64,000 nt of DNA from Ligustrum vulgare (taxonomy: Eukaryota; Streptophyta; Magnoliopsida; Lamiales; Oleaceae). Made by a program: the position numbers and the translations under genes. Below the pieces are notes generated by a model, which saw nothing but the letters and a program-made list of their open reading frames with translations, was not told the DNA's origin and did no database searches. This document shows positions 10,141-22,208 of the stretch, in pieces. The stretch is taken from NCBI GenBank assembly GCA_963555705.1, contig OY743169.1, positions 49,590,124 through 49,654,123 of the forward strand. The letters run 5' to 3'. The number at the start of each line of letters is the position of its first letter. Within the stretch, counting starts at the first letter, position 1.

Positions 10141-12400
10141 CATTCACTAACTTTCTATTTCCAGCCTTTCATAGAGTCTATTATAACGTCTCAACCTTAA
10201 TATATATATTGATTGATCACATTCTTAAAACTAAAATCAAGAAAGTTGACCAAAGGAAGACTTTATAATCCAGAATTATTGAAACTTGACGTCCATACCA
10301 AAATATACGGTAGAAATACTAAAACTTTGACAGAATCTTTCTGGAAAAATTTACAAACGAAATCCTTTCTGAACATGCTGACATTTCTTTTAAAATCAAA
10401 GAATCAACTTAAATCCTGTAATCCATACTTATATATTGTAATCAAGTATTCAGCATCATACACTCATCTTAAAACTAAAGCCAAGGTGCTAACTTAAAAA
10501 TTCATGCTTCCAAAATCATCATAATAATACTTTAACCAAGTATTTTATAAATAAATCATTGACCTATCACCAATGAATAAAACTTTTGTGATTCATATAG
10601 AATTCCTCATCAAGTTTACTTAACCCAAGGATACAATCCCATTATAAGTAAAAGTCACACAACTGACCTCAAATAATCATATCAATCTCTCTAAGATTAC
10701 AACATAATAACCATCATATCCTTCACATGAACCTTTTACGTCAATATACTCACTAAGATTTTATATCAATCTCTCAAACTCAATAAATGTTGGACTCTGC
10801 CATTGTCACTCTTTCTGCACACTACTCCATAACAATAACCATTGTGAAGTCTTATTCTCATTTCCCACAAATCCTATCCACAAGGACAATTGCCTAAAAT
10901 TTCATTTCTTATTTTTGAATCAATATACCATCAATAATAATCTCCACAATTTCATGGTATCCACTATCATAAACAGATGCATTACTTCTGCAATACTTGT
11001 ACAAATCTAGGACCTGATAAAGTTTCTTTCATCAATATTGAAAACTTAATGTACATCAGTGAATCATTCACATTATGAGGAAATCCTGATTCATTTTCCA
11101 TAACTGAGATTCATCATTCTTTGAATTTCCACTTAGAACCAAATACAACATAACTTATTCATGGATGGTCAACTTATTTCATAATTTCAATACATTATCA
11201 CCTTCAGTTCTCATCATCACATCATTCCTTACAATCATCTATTATACCTTTTATATACAATTGACCTTATGACAATCATTATCTCACATAATCCCAAACA
11301 TTCAATCGCATGTCCCCAATTTCTCACTTTGAATAAATGGTTACTCCTTTAAGGCATCTCACCATAAAATATTTTCAATATCTCCCATTCATGATAACTG
11401 ACTAATCCCAATAATCATATTACATGTAAATTCAACAGACGGTAAATGGTTTTCCTAACCATCACAAAGGTCTAAAATGCAAGCTCTCAACATAGCCTCT
11501 AAACTCTGTATAAAGAAATATTTGCCGATTACTTAAGTCATTATTCAATAACCCAAATGACATCACGTCTCTTCATTAATCTCTGTAAGCCCATGGAAAA
11601 TTCTCTCCAAATTTCAATAAATCTTTACTATTTCTTTAAAAACATATCAAACCATAATAATTTGTCATCTGTAAAACTTCTTTATCACCAAATATCACCA
11701 AAATAATTAAAACGATAGAAATTACCTGAATATTCTCTCTATGTAGTATATCCAATAACATATTATTCACAAATCAACATAATATCATCAGCTTATCTTT
11801 AACATATCTTCCCGATCAAATTCCAAAATAAATCAACAGTATTATCTCATATCCTTATAATTTATAATATTCTTCAATACAAGTGATCATTCCTTACTAG
11901 TGATCAATCCGTTCCCAAGAATAATTAAGATTCTTCCCAATAACGCCATAATACTTGTCTTCACTCATCTTTTCAAAATATAACTTATCATTTCCCAATG
12001 TATGGATCAAATCATCACATAACTTCATGTATACCTTGATATCCCAGAAAACCAGTCCATAATTCCTCAACATAACAATTTCAAATCATAATTTCCAATA
12101 TCAATATCTCACTTCCTTCAATACATTAGTTGGCTCAAAAGACTACTCATACTTATAAATATATGCCACAAATCATATTCCCAAAATTTAATCACAAGAC
12201 CAAACTACATAATAAATTTCTCTCAAAATAGAGGAATAATTCACTTACTCAACACAATATCCATTACTTAATTCCCAATAACTAAGAACCAAATCTTTAA
12301 ACCTCTAATTTCATAGTTCTTCTCATAAAAGTCTCAATAAAATCATATCACTTCTAATCTCAACATCTCTTCACAACTTCATAAAACTGGTTTTGCCATG
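10141..12400. other. No gene recognised: AT-rich interior of the Del/Tekay-like element
   Basis: About 2.26 kb rich in TCA, ATC and AAT trinucleotides, without a convincing reading frame or domain. In an autonomous relative this interval would hold most of RT, RNase H and the integrase core. It may be heavily mutated pol or filler acquired by the non-autonomous family. Confidence 0.6.
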
Positions 12401-13150
12401 TCTAAATTCAATTATGCAAAGTCTCATAAAATCATCTTTCTTCTTCATGTATAGCTCCTGCGCACCCCATGGCAAAAAGCTAGGTCGAACAAAACCTTTG
12501 TTCATGAGATTATATAGTTGCACTTTGAGCTCTTTTAAGTCACGAAGGAGCCATCCGATATTATACCTTGGATACTAGAGTTGCGCACTAAATCGATGAC
12601 GAACTCAATTTCTCTTTTAGGTGGTAAATCACAAAGATTTTCTGAGAACATCTTTAGTTATTCTCGAATAACAGAAATTTGTTCGAGAGAAGTATTCACC
12701 TTAGGCACTTCGATTATTGCAACTATGTAGGCCTAATAACTCTTATTCATCAATTGACGAGCCTTCATCACTGATAATATCGATATGAAAAGTTCTACCT
12801 TTACTTCAACAAAGCGACAAGGGTTTCATTTGAAGGTTTAAATACCACCTTCATGCAGCCATTGATTGAAACCTTATACCGTAATAATCATTCCATTCTT
12901 AGTATGACATCAAGTTTGTGGGTATTCAGTGTTATGAAATCCACCATCTACTCCTTCCCATTCACCATGATTGGGAAATTTCTCAACACATAACTTTAGT
13001 TCAACAATTCTTCAAATGGCGTTGACAATATAAACTTGGTCTCCAGCTACTAAGATGGGTAAGTCAATTTTTTTTCCTATAATTGTGGGACTATCAAATG
13101 AGTGGGTAGTCTCGAGATCAAACACGATAAGTGCTTAATACTAAGTTGGA
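12401..13150 (-). pseudogene. Protease / RT N-terminal remnant
   Basis: On the minus strand near 13100 the reading FDLETTHSFDSPTIIGKK resembles the chromovirus protease active site (D-x-G-A/S-T-H-S-F) with Gly replaced. Further on are DLPPKREIEFVIDLVRN (near 12600) and degraded forms of the [20 protein letters not shown] block (VQLYNLMNKGFVRPS, near 12470-12540). Only about 400 bp separate this from the PBS, too little for gag. Confidence 0.6.
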
Positions 13151-13520
13151 TGACTTCTCAACATCTCGTTTGGACATTGTATACTCTCATGCCGATATAC
13201 CATTCATATCCATTTCTTATTCCACAAAGAGAACTAAAACAACACCCAAATTTTTAATAACCATTTCCTTTTCACTTCCTCATTAACATAACCAAGATAT
13301 ACTAGTCATATTCACTGACAACATTCTTAACCTTTCACTTTACGACATTACCCATTAACATGTAAGAAATTGCGATAATTGGAACATCACATAACATTGC
13401 ATAATTTAAACAAAAAATTATCTTACCAGATGATCGAGGAAGATACACTTGAGGCGTGACTCAGTACCCGTACCATTTTCAAATAAAATTTAAAAGTCTA
13501 CATAATCGCTTTTAAAACTC

Positions 13521-13535
13521 TTAGCTCTGATACCA
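13521..13535 (-). other. Primer-binding site, initiator tRNA-Met type
   Basis: Minus strand TGGTATCAGAGCTAA, four bases after the end of the 5' LTR at 13540. TGGTATCAGAGC matches the 3' end of plant initiator tRNA-Met, the usual primer of Del/Tekay and Copia elements. Confidence 0.85.
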
Positions 13536-13539
13536 AAAA

Positions 13540-16198
13540 TGTAACACCCCAAGTTCAAGAATCTTAAACCTAGGTGTTAACTTCTCTTTTTCTTTTAATG
13601 CGGAAATAAATCGTTTAAACATTAAAATGCGGAATTTAAAACGGTTGCACAATTAAAATATTCATTTATCTATTATAAAATTTTACAGAAATTTCGGCAG
13701 AGTCTCCTCTATAAATTGGACATAGCCAACCTGTAGAGGGACATCAAAAACCATTTTAAAATTTAAAACATCCATCACATCTCAATCGCATTCATCATCT
13801 CCAAAACCAATTCATACATTTCCCAAACTCCTCAATCATAAGATTTCTCAAAATATCAAACGACATTGACAAAAGAATTAAGAGGAAATTTAATCTCAAT
13901 TGCGTCACCAATACGTAATCAAGACTAACTTCAACCAAACATTACCAATAACAATAGATGAAGGAATAAATTTAAACGACAACTTGAATCAATTTAACTT
14001 TATTAATTAAGGTGACGGTGGGTACTGTCGAAGTCAGCCGCCAAGTGTTCTCCTCTGATCATCTAACTTTCATCACCTGAAATATTGGGGAGGGATTGGG
14101 GTGAGCTAAAGCTCAGTAAGTAAACTGTATGCATGAATGCATGCTTATGACATGAATGCTTTAAAAATTTCATATATGTATCCCTTTCTCTTTACTTTCC
14201 AGAAAATTCAACTTTTCAAACTTTCGTTTAACATTTCAAAACTTTCACTTTATTTCCATCGTGAGCTCACTTGATGTAACTTCTAGTCAATCAGATAACA
14301 GTGGGCCATTCTTATTTGGAACCAGATTAACATGCGCATGTCCACCGCAAAGCGGTTCATTCATTCATTCCACCGCAAAGCGGCCCATTACATTCATTCC
14401 ACCGCAAAGCGGCTCATTACGTTCATTCCACCGCAAAGCGGCTCATTACATTCGGGTACGCCGGTCCCCCGCGCCCCATTTCCCACTCGGACCTTTCATG
14501 ACATAGAAGTACACCCATTCTTTCAAAACTTGGGATACATACTTTTGACAAAATTTCACTTTGACACATTACTTTCATTAAAACATTTGACTTTACCATT
14601 TCGATGCCAATGTATGCTTAATGATGCAATGACATGATAACGTGCATGCTTTAACATTCTTCTCAATAACATATGCTTTCATAAAGTGAATACAATTCAT
14701 CAAAGCAAGTAAGTTGCACGACAGTCATTTACACATAACTTTCACATTTACATTCAACTTCTATGAAAATAGGGGGAAGTTTACTTACCTGTAGTCCTCA
14801 GTAGTCTGTTTAATATGTAGGTGGAAGTCTTGGTTGCCCGCGACGTCAATGTACCGTTTCTCCTAATTAATTTCCATTCATTAACAAAATATGATTTTTA
14901 GTGAAAGACCACATTTTACACTCTTAAATGAGGTCGAGATTATCATGTGACTCATAATATAACAAACGCATTTAACACCACGTATAATATCATATTCGAA
15001 GTAATACATTAAGTTCAAGGAAGATTTTGAAATCTTACTTATCCATTTCACAAATCAAAGTTAAGCATTTCTTATTCAAAAAGAAAAAAATGATCTTAAA
15101 CTAAAATTTATAACGTTGAACATAAATTCAATTTAAACTAACTTGTTCCTAAAAGGTTAAACTTTACTCTCCTACACCATTATCCCAACATTCCAAAAAT
15201 CACACGTTCGTTTAAATAGTCATATGCATATTCATGATCATATATACATACACTCACACCTCAAATTTAATATTATAGCACACAAATTAATTCAAATTTC
15301 ATGAATATATATCTATGCCCACAAAATCCAAACTTATACATATATATACACGCATCTATACATACATAATAATATATACATTCATATACATCACTACTCA
15401 TTCACATAACATCATAGATCCCCAATTTCATGGTTAAACTCGAATTTTACACAAAAATTAAAATCTGCAGTTAACTGTAAAAACTGAATTTATGCATATA
15501 AAGTGTATACATACATTCTTTACATAGAATTTATACATATATACATGTGTGTATCGAATTATGGGCGTGTGTGTGGGCGAAATCGCGTGGAACCGTGTGC
15601 GTGTGTGTGCGTGCGTGAGGAGAAAAGGGAGGACGGGGAAGGGGGAAGGGACTTACCGCCGGTGATGGTGGCGGTGATGGCCGGCGTCGCGAAGGGAGGG
15701 AGAAGCCGAGAGCGAGGTGAGGTCGTGAGAGGGAGTGAGTCGCGAGGGCGAGAGGCGGAAGAGAGAGAGAGCGCGATGGAGAAGAGAGAGACCGAGAGTG
15801 AGCGTAAGTGAGGAGTAGGTTAGGGTTAAGTTTTTTTTAACTTTTGGTAAATTGCAATTCAGTCCCTCTACTCTCATAAATTAGTAATTTAGGCTCAAAA
15901 CTTTCAAATGAAATTCCAAAGTGTCACCAAATTTTTCCCAACTTCAATATAACACAATAAAAATAGAAATTAGCATGCCTAGGCAATAAATTTAATTAAT
16001 CACATAAAATTGCACGTAAACTGTTAAAATAAAAATTTATAAGCTTTTAATTGGTACATTGATCGAGACGGCATCCAATCCTTCCACTGCAAAATAATTC
16101 AATTAAAACCATAATATTAGTTAAATCATTTATAATGATATTAACATAAACTTTACGCGACAATCAAGAAAGCATGTAAATCGAAATGCGGTATTACA
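13540..16198 (-). repeat. 5' LTR of the Del/Tekay-like element
   Basis: A near-perfect copy of 6881-9539. Differences seen by eye are near 13695, 14250, 14372, 14611, 14817, 15634, 15811 and 16042. The minisatellite (14337-14454) and the GC-rich island (15560-15810) are both kept. The TSD ATTTT follows at 16199-16203. Confidence 0.92.
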
Positions 16199-16867
16199 AT
16201 TTTTTATTTGTTATAAAATGTACAATGTCTCTCGATTATCATACACTTTACAAAACATTTATTTGGTTATCAATCAAACACATGGAATAATCTTAATAAC
16301 AAACACACATGAAATAAGCTCAAAATTAATAAACAAACATTAAAATTACTTAAACTAAGTTAAGCTACATCACTCATCTCAACATCAAACAACTAGCTCA
16401 TTATATAAATATTCCACAAAAGATAAAGTTTATGGAAATACGTCACAAAATATAGAAATTAAAGAAAAAATATACAAGAAAAATGAAATACAACACTTCC
16501 CTCGATTTTTGCTCCAAGAATTCTTTGAACTTTGTTTTGTATTTCCACTTTACTTCTTACTTCTTTGATCCAATGGGTTCTAGCAACTTGAAAATTAAAT
16601 CAAACTATAAACTAAATTACAAACAAAAACAAAAACAAAAAAAGAAAAGAAAGAGATAAAGAGGCTATGGTTTGAGAGTGAAAAATTGGGATTTTGTGAA
16701 GTGAAGAAGTGGGGGTATAAATACCCCAAAAATCTAACCTAAAAAAGGACCCAAAAATGCGTCCAATACCGACCCAAACACACCCTTAAATCATAAAAAT
16801 TAAAATAGAAATTAAAAACGGAATTTGGCCGAAAATGACCCCTACGGATTAATTATTTGTTGAAAAC

Positions 16868-16894
16868 TAATGGGCGCTCAGCGAGCGCCCATTA
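16868..16894. other. Perfect 11-bp inverted repeat (hairpin) in the solo LTR
   Basis: TAATGGGCGCT, loop CAGCG, AGCGCCCATTA. It lies just downstream of the minus-strand TATA-like run at 16911-16923, so it would fall near the start of an LTR transcript. Its role is unknown. Confidence 0.7.
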
Positions 16895-17322
16895 ATCACA
16901 GGCATGGGCCTTTATATATATATTTGTCTTTTTCTTATTTTGTGTTCTTCTTTCTTTTTTTTTTCTTTTGAATAAATTGTAAGTCAAGTTTCTCGTCTTC
17001 TGGCCTTCTTCAATTTAGTCCTCGAATTTTGATTTTTATTACAATTATGACCCTGAAATATTTGCATCTTTAGTCCTACAACTTTCTGAGATGTTGCAAT
17101 TGAGTCCCAAAACTTTTGATTTCTTTCAATTAGGTCCTTGAACATCGAAATTGCTCCTCTTTTTGCTCAATTGCTATCCAATCTTTTCCATTTTCTTTCC
17201 AATTGAGGTTGTACCTAATTGTATAAGATAAACACAATTTATAAGTAGAAATTCGCTCAATTTGTCAACTAAATTGTCGATTTAAAAGCAAAATAAGTGT
17301 ATAAAACACACTTATCATGTGC

Positions 17323-17884
17323 CCTTCAAGGGTACTAGATCAAAATTGAGTCTAATTCATAAGCTACCCTAACCTAGAAATTATGCTGCATCAGAGAGAT
17401 GATGACTTTCCTTAGATAGTATATGAGTCATCAGAAGGAATGGAATAATTACCTCACAAGGCACATGTCGAAGAGGCGATACGAAATAGAGTGACGACCT
17501 TGCTTGACCTCTTGCTTAACTTGTAAAATGTAATTATTTCGCATGGAAAAGACAAGTGAAGCTAGGAATAAAAATCTCTCGCTTGAGAGGCATGAGAACA
17601 ATAATCATCTCACTTAACGTGGCATGTGGCACCTCAAATTCATTTTCAATTTTTATATATTTATTTATTTTCCTGCCATATTTTTTATTTTTCAAATAAA
17701 TAAAATAGTAATATATCAACCCGCTCTAAAAGTAATTTGAACATTTATTTTTAACACATAATTTAACTTTACTAAAAATGAGTATTTTTCTCCGAAATAT
17801 CATTTGTAATTTAAATTAGAAGAAAATAAAATAAACTACTATAATATAAAAACATTATAGTTAGCAATTGATATAAAAATATCT
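17323..17884 (-). repeat. 5' LTR of the Tat element, part 2 (end not located), then AT-rich DNA
   Basis: After the TSD TGTGC (17318-17322) the sequence interrupted at 6402 resumes. It begins with CCTTCAAGGGTACTAGATC, the inverse of 6346-6364. The LTR end should be within a few hundred bases, but no second LTR is available to fix it. The AT-rich part after about 17640 has no gene. Confidence 0.45.
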
Positions 17885-19067
17885 GTTTAAAATAGGGAGC
17901 ACAAAGTAGATAGCAGAAGATAGCCAGGAATAGCTATTTAAAAATATTTAACTTTTTAAAAAGTGAATGAAACTACTTAAAAGTAGTTGGACCTCTTCAG
18001 GTTTCCCTAGTGAGAGGCTCATGAACCACGGCCAAATACTCAGTACACAATCGTCTCGTCATTTGAGAGCTGACACCTACCTCCATTTCATGCATTATCA
18101 TACCTACAATGCAAAACTACATGAGCTAATGCTCAGCAAGTAATAATATTCGTGATCATGTGCATGAGTATCAATACAATTTCTCACAATTATCTCATCC
18201 CCAGGCTCCATTTCTTCTCGTTATCTCAATTTATCCACATTTTCTACTTTGGCCAAAATCCCACTACGTTGTACCGTATGGCTCAAATATCAACATGGCA
18301 GATAACATGCGCCTTCCAGTGCCTATGGTTCATCATCGCCCACCGAGACTCAAGACTCCATAGTTTGTATCCATTGTCACCTACTGAGACTCAAGATACT
18401 GCACCAGGAATTATATTATATCAATCAGGCCTGGCCTATTACATACATCACTCAGCGTGTCGATCCGCAGCCCTAAGGACAGCCAGAGACCTCCAGACAC
18501 CGCCCATATATAGGCACCGGACCACCAACACCCCATCCTCGACTATCCTTAATGACCGTCAAAAGTCTCAAGTGAGTGTATATATCCAGACACGAAGTAA
18601 AGTACGGTACACTTGTAGGGTGATTCTACTATCATCCATGTCATTCTCTCTCCATATACTCTTTATCTCTTTCTTTACCATTTATGAGGGACTTTTTTTA
18701 AGTCCACACAATGCACATGTCAATACCAATGAATGCCAACATATATTTCATGCACCAATTTTACGTCATATGACCAAATAATATGGCATTCCAATGATAT
18801 TCATGTGTATTAATAACATGTCATATAATTAATTCATGTCTCACATGTTTCACCATATACAGATATTTGTCACATCATATTCCATGTATATTATACCAAC
18901 AATATATCTCACATAGTCACATAGGAGCACATAATAATATAAATACTATGTTTTGCATTGTAGTTGAAATGTTACTTACCTTGCTCCTTAGCTATCCCAG
19001 AGTTAACAACTTTATTCCCTAATATTTGCATCACTAATCCACTCGGAGTCAAATGAGATTGATCATA
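17885..19067 (-). repeat. Probable LTR piece of another chromovirus
   Basis: GAGCTAATGCTCAGCAAGTAA at 18123-18143 matches GAGCTAAAGCTCAGTAAGTAA at 7443-7463 in the Del/Tekay LTR. A TTACTTACCT motif near 18972 matches one near 8131, at comparable relative positions. The rest is diverged. The 209-codon plus-strand frame at 18152-18781 has no domain and is best read as chance in LTR-like DNA. Confidence 0.4.
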
Positions 19068-20745
19068 TGTAATGACCAAGTTCAAAGGTTGAAAAGTCAA
19101 TAGTGTCAAGCTTTTAAAAAAAGAAGGGAAAAGATAAATTTTGCAAGTGAGGCGGTGGTCTTGATATATAAAAAAATCCATCGCTTTCCTTTTTCATTTT
19201 CATTATATACATTATACAGAGAGTGGTAGCGAGACAGAGAGAAAGAAAATTGGGGAAGAAGAGGGGAAAAAAAGGGAGAAAAGAAAAAGGAAAAGAGGTG
19301 TCGTCGACAACATGGTTTATACTATTAAGCTTTTGTTAGTTGATTTTGAAATGTAAGTGATATTTATTTATTTCAAAGTTTTGTCAAATTTAGGGTGGTT
19401 AGATTATTGGTTTAAATTTAATTTTTATCAAAAGGGAATTTTCCTAAAAATGAAAAGATTATATTTTATTATTGCCTTTATTAATTATTGAGGTAGTTGA
19501 TATGGTTAGTCATTAATTTAGATATTATATCATTTTCAGGAGGTAACGAATCGGTTGGGACAGCTTACCAGCCAAATTAGTTTGCACTTATATATAAGTT
19601 GTGAGTGGAAAAATTTAATTATTTTCAAATGTTGATTAATTGCTTATATAATTACGTAAAACGTGATTATGCGATTTATATGTCTAATTATGTGATTACT
19701 ATGAAATATTATGAGAATATGAGGTTTATTGGAATTGTAAAGATTTATGAAATGATTATTTGTGAAAAGTAACATGATGTTGAAATCCACCAAAAAGTAC
19801 TCATGATTATATACTTCTTCTAGTTCACCGAGGGGCTTTGACTGTGTTCTATATTGCATTGAGGGGACTTGACCAGGTATGATATTACCCTGAGGCAGTC
19901 TGAATGTGTATGATATAGTTCACGAAGGTGGTCTTAGCCGTGTTCTAGAATTGATTATCAGAGGTCCTTGAAACTAGCCCATGAGGCAGACCAGATTACA
20001 GATTATATTCAGTGGGTACATTTTGGTGAGATTTGTTAGAGTATGGTCATACCTAGAGATTGCAGATTGTGATGACAGTATTCTATTGATATGATAAGAC
20101 TATGTCATTGATTTGACTAGAAATAATATTTTTCAGCATTGTGAGAATGTCTTACATTCTGACTATGATTATATGGAATTACACTGTGAAGTATTATATG
20201 ATGCAAAGTTGATTTTCGATAAAAATGTATAAATGAGAAAGTATAATTATTTTCGAAATTCTCCATTCGCTGAGCTATCAACTCATATATTTTCCCACGG
20301 TTTTTCTTATCAAGTAGCAATTGAGTTTTTGGAAACTTTTGGAGTGAGCCTTTGATTTTGGAGTTAGAGCCACATGACAGTGATAGCTAGTATGACTCAT
20401 TTCATAGAGCATGTAGTCATTGTTTTGGGACGCATGTTCATTTTTGGATTGCACATGTGCATCACATTTAAATAGTTATGGGGCTCACTTTGCATTTTGC
20501 GTCCATATGTACAGTTTATGTGGTTTCACAATGAAAGTTTGAGAAATTGGCTTATCTCTATTGTGATGGGAATTATAATGAGTTTGTTGGGATTTTGTGT
20601 ATTGATTACAGGTTGGCTAGCCCATATTATAGAGGAGATAACGCCAAATTTTTTTCTTAAATATAAGTTAACTAAAGTTGCAGTTTTTAGAAGCCTTGAT
20701 GATGGGTCACATTTCGGGTCCACTAGTGTTACTCGGGAAGTGTCA
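19068..20745 (+). repeat. 5' LTR of the chromovirus
   Basis: TGTAATGACC...GAAGTGTCA, with the right end set by the PBS three bases on. It holds a GA-rich segment near 19215-19300 (purine-rich, no product). Confidence 0.8.
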
Positions 20746-20748
20746 GTT

Positions 20749-20764
20749 TGGTATCAGAGCATGG
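20749..20764 (+). other. Primer-binding site, initiator tRNA-Met type
   Basis: TGGTATCAGAGCATGG, three bases after the LTR end at 20745. Confidence 0.88.
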
Positions 20765-20831
20765 TTTGAGTCCATATGTTTGCATTGTACACACATTCTG
20801 ATGTTTTGCATAACATGCATATAGGTTAGTC

Positions 20832-22140
20832 ATGGTTCGTGGTGGCAGAACTGGAAAGCTCCAAGATATATTGCCCCAGACTTACAATGCTCCTGATAGA
20901 GATAATATTGGATAGGCTGAGGGAGTAGAAGAGTCAGTCCATCAGCCATCAGAACATCCACCCTCTGTTTGTCAAAGACAGAATGTAGTTGAAAATGATC
21001 CTATTGCTGTTCAAAGGGTAGAAGAATCTATTCATTAGCCAAGAGATGACCCTAGAGAGCCTGAAAGGATAGAAAAATCTGTTCATCAGCCATCTGAACA
21101 TTTGGGACAAGGAAATGTAGTGGGAAATTATCCTATTGATGTTGAAAGGATTGCTACAACTGTTTTCACAGCTATGAGGGGTACAAACAAAAGATTTAGT
21201 ATTGAGAGAGCAACAAATTTAGGGGCTAAAGTGTTTTACAGGCACAAATGATCCTTCAATTGCTCAGGCATGGATGATCAAATTCGAAAGAGTTTTCAAT
21301 GTTATGAGTTGTCCAGATGATCAAAAATTGTGCCGCTCTACTTTCTTGTTAGAAGAAGGGGCTTATGATTGGTGGTAGTCAGTACGCAACACATATCGAG
21401 ATCCTTCTATTATTACTTGGGTAGATTTCAAATGTGTCTTCTATGATGCTTATTATCCCAGTGCCTTTAAAGATGCAAAGCAGGAAGAATTCTTGAAGTG
21501 AGTACAGGGGCACATGACTGTTGCTGAATATCAGGTGAGATTTATTAAACTTTCACAGTATGCAAAAGTTCTGGTTAGCAATGAAATTGACAAATGCAGA
21601 AGATTTGAAAATGGCCTAAAAGAAGAGATCAGATCAGCAGTGACAGCTTCTGGTTGGAATGAATTTTGGAAATTAGTAGAATCAGCCTTGAGAGTAGAGA
21701 AGAACATTTTAGAGAGATCAACTAGAAAAGAGCAGACACATTTTAGAATAAGTGGCAGATAGATATGGCCAGGCACTTCTAGCTATAGACCACCTCAGAG
21801 AGATATCAGAGGATTTTTACCAGGTGTGTCCACTTCAGGCCAATTCAAACCCAAATCAAGAGGAATTCAGGGTTCCAATTTAGACATAGTACGGTACAAC
21901 AACCTATCTCTAGTCGTCCTCATACTCAGGGTTCTTCCCAAAGACCATTCACTTTCAGCCAAGATGAGAGTCCCAGCAGTGCTAGATTTCGACAATGCCA
22001 ACTATGTGGTAGATCCCATCTTGGCGAGTGTTTAAAATTACAGGGATTTGGTGTCTGTTATCATTTTGGTGAAGGAGGACACATTAAGAAGAATTGTCCA
22101 ATCTTATTACATGAGGGTGGCGTGTCATAGAGGATATTTC
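20832..22140 (+). pseudogene. Chromovirus gag (stops and a frameshift)
   Basis: The start is Met 20832 (MVRGGRTGKLQDILPQ), the first ATG after the PBS. The N-terminus has repeated blocks related to VEESVHQPSEHPP. In-frame TAG codons near 20911 and 21037 stand where Gln fits. A 1-base T gain near 21236 shifts the frame before FTGTNDPSIAQAWMIKFERV. The capsid core follows with MTVAEYQVRFIKLSQYAK and RRFENGLKEEIR. Two zinc knuckles are seen near 22000-22100; in the second, CYHFGEGGHIKKNC, the second Cys is Phe. Stops at about 21378 (DWW-stop-S) and 21500 also break it. Gag would form the virus-like particle. Confidence 0.85.
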
Positions 22141-22208
22141 CACAACAGAGTGTTGGTGACACAAGACCGAATCAGGTCCAAAGAAGTAGTTTTGACAATA
22201 AAGTCGAC

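Larger units (their letters stand above)
6881..16198 (-). mobile_element. Young non-autonomous Del/Tekay-like gypsy element
   Basis: Two 2659-bp direct repeats (6881-9539 and 13540-16198, offset 6659) begin TGTAA and end TTACA. The whole is flanked by ATTTT (6876-6880) and ATTTT (16199-16203). On the minus strand the left edge of the right LTR is followed by a TGGTATCAGAGC PBS, and a polypurine tract precedes the other LTR. The 4.0-kb interior keeps only fragments of protease/RT and integrase/chromodomain and no gag. By eye the LTRs differ at about eight positions, indicating a very recent insertion, while the interior is clearly long decayed. It is therefore a non-autonomous family moved by proteins from another element. 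Confidence 0.9.
6403..17317 (-). mobile_element. Solo LTR of a gypsy element (about 1.59 kb), interrupted by the Del/Tekay-like insertion
   Basis: Removing the inner insertion plus one TSD (6881-16203) leaves about 1592 bp bounded on the plus strand by TGTTCTGC... and ...CTTATCA. Read on the minus strand that is TGATAAGTG...CAGAACA. The flanks are identical 5-mers, TGTGC at 6398-6402 and TGTGC at 17318-17322. No gag-pol lies inside, so it is a solo LTR left by recombination between LTRs. The end near 6420-6530 carries the GTGACCCGTGCGCTTGCGG and GTGGGATCGACAATCC signatures (minus strand) common in plant gypsy LTRs. A TATA-like stretch in LTR orientation lies at 16911-16923. Confidence 0.8.

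Noticed and set aside
18152..18781. 209-codon plus-strand frame
   Set aside because: No domain, composition like a random AT-rich frame, and the region resembles an LTR.
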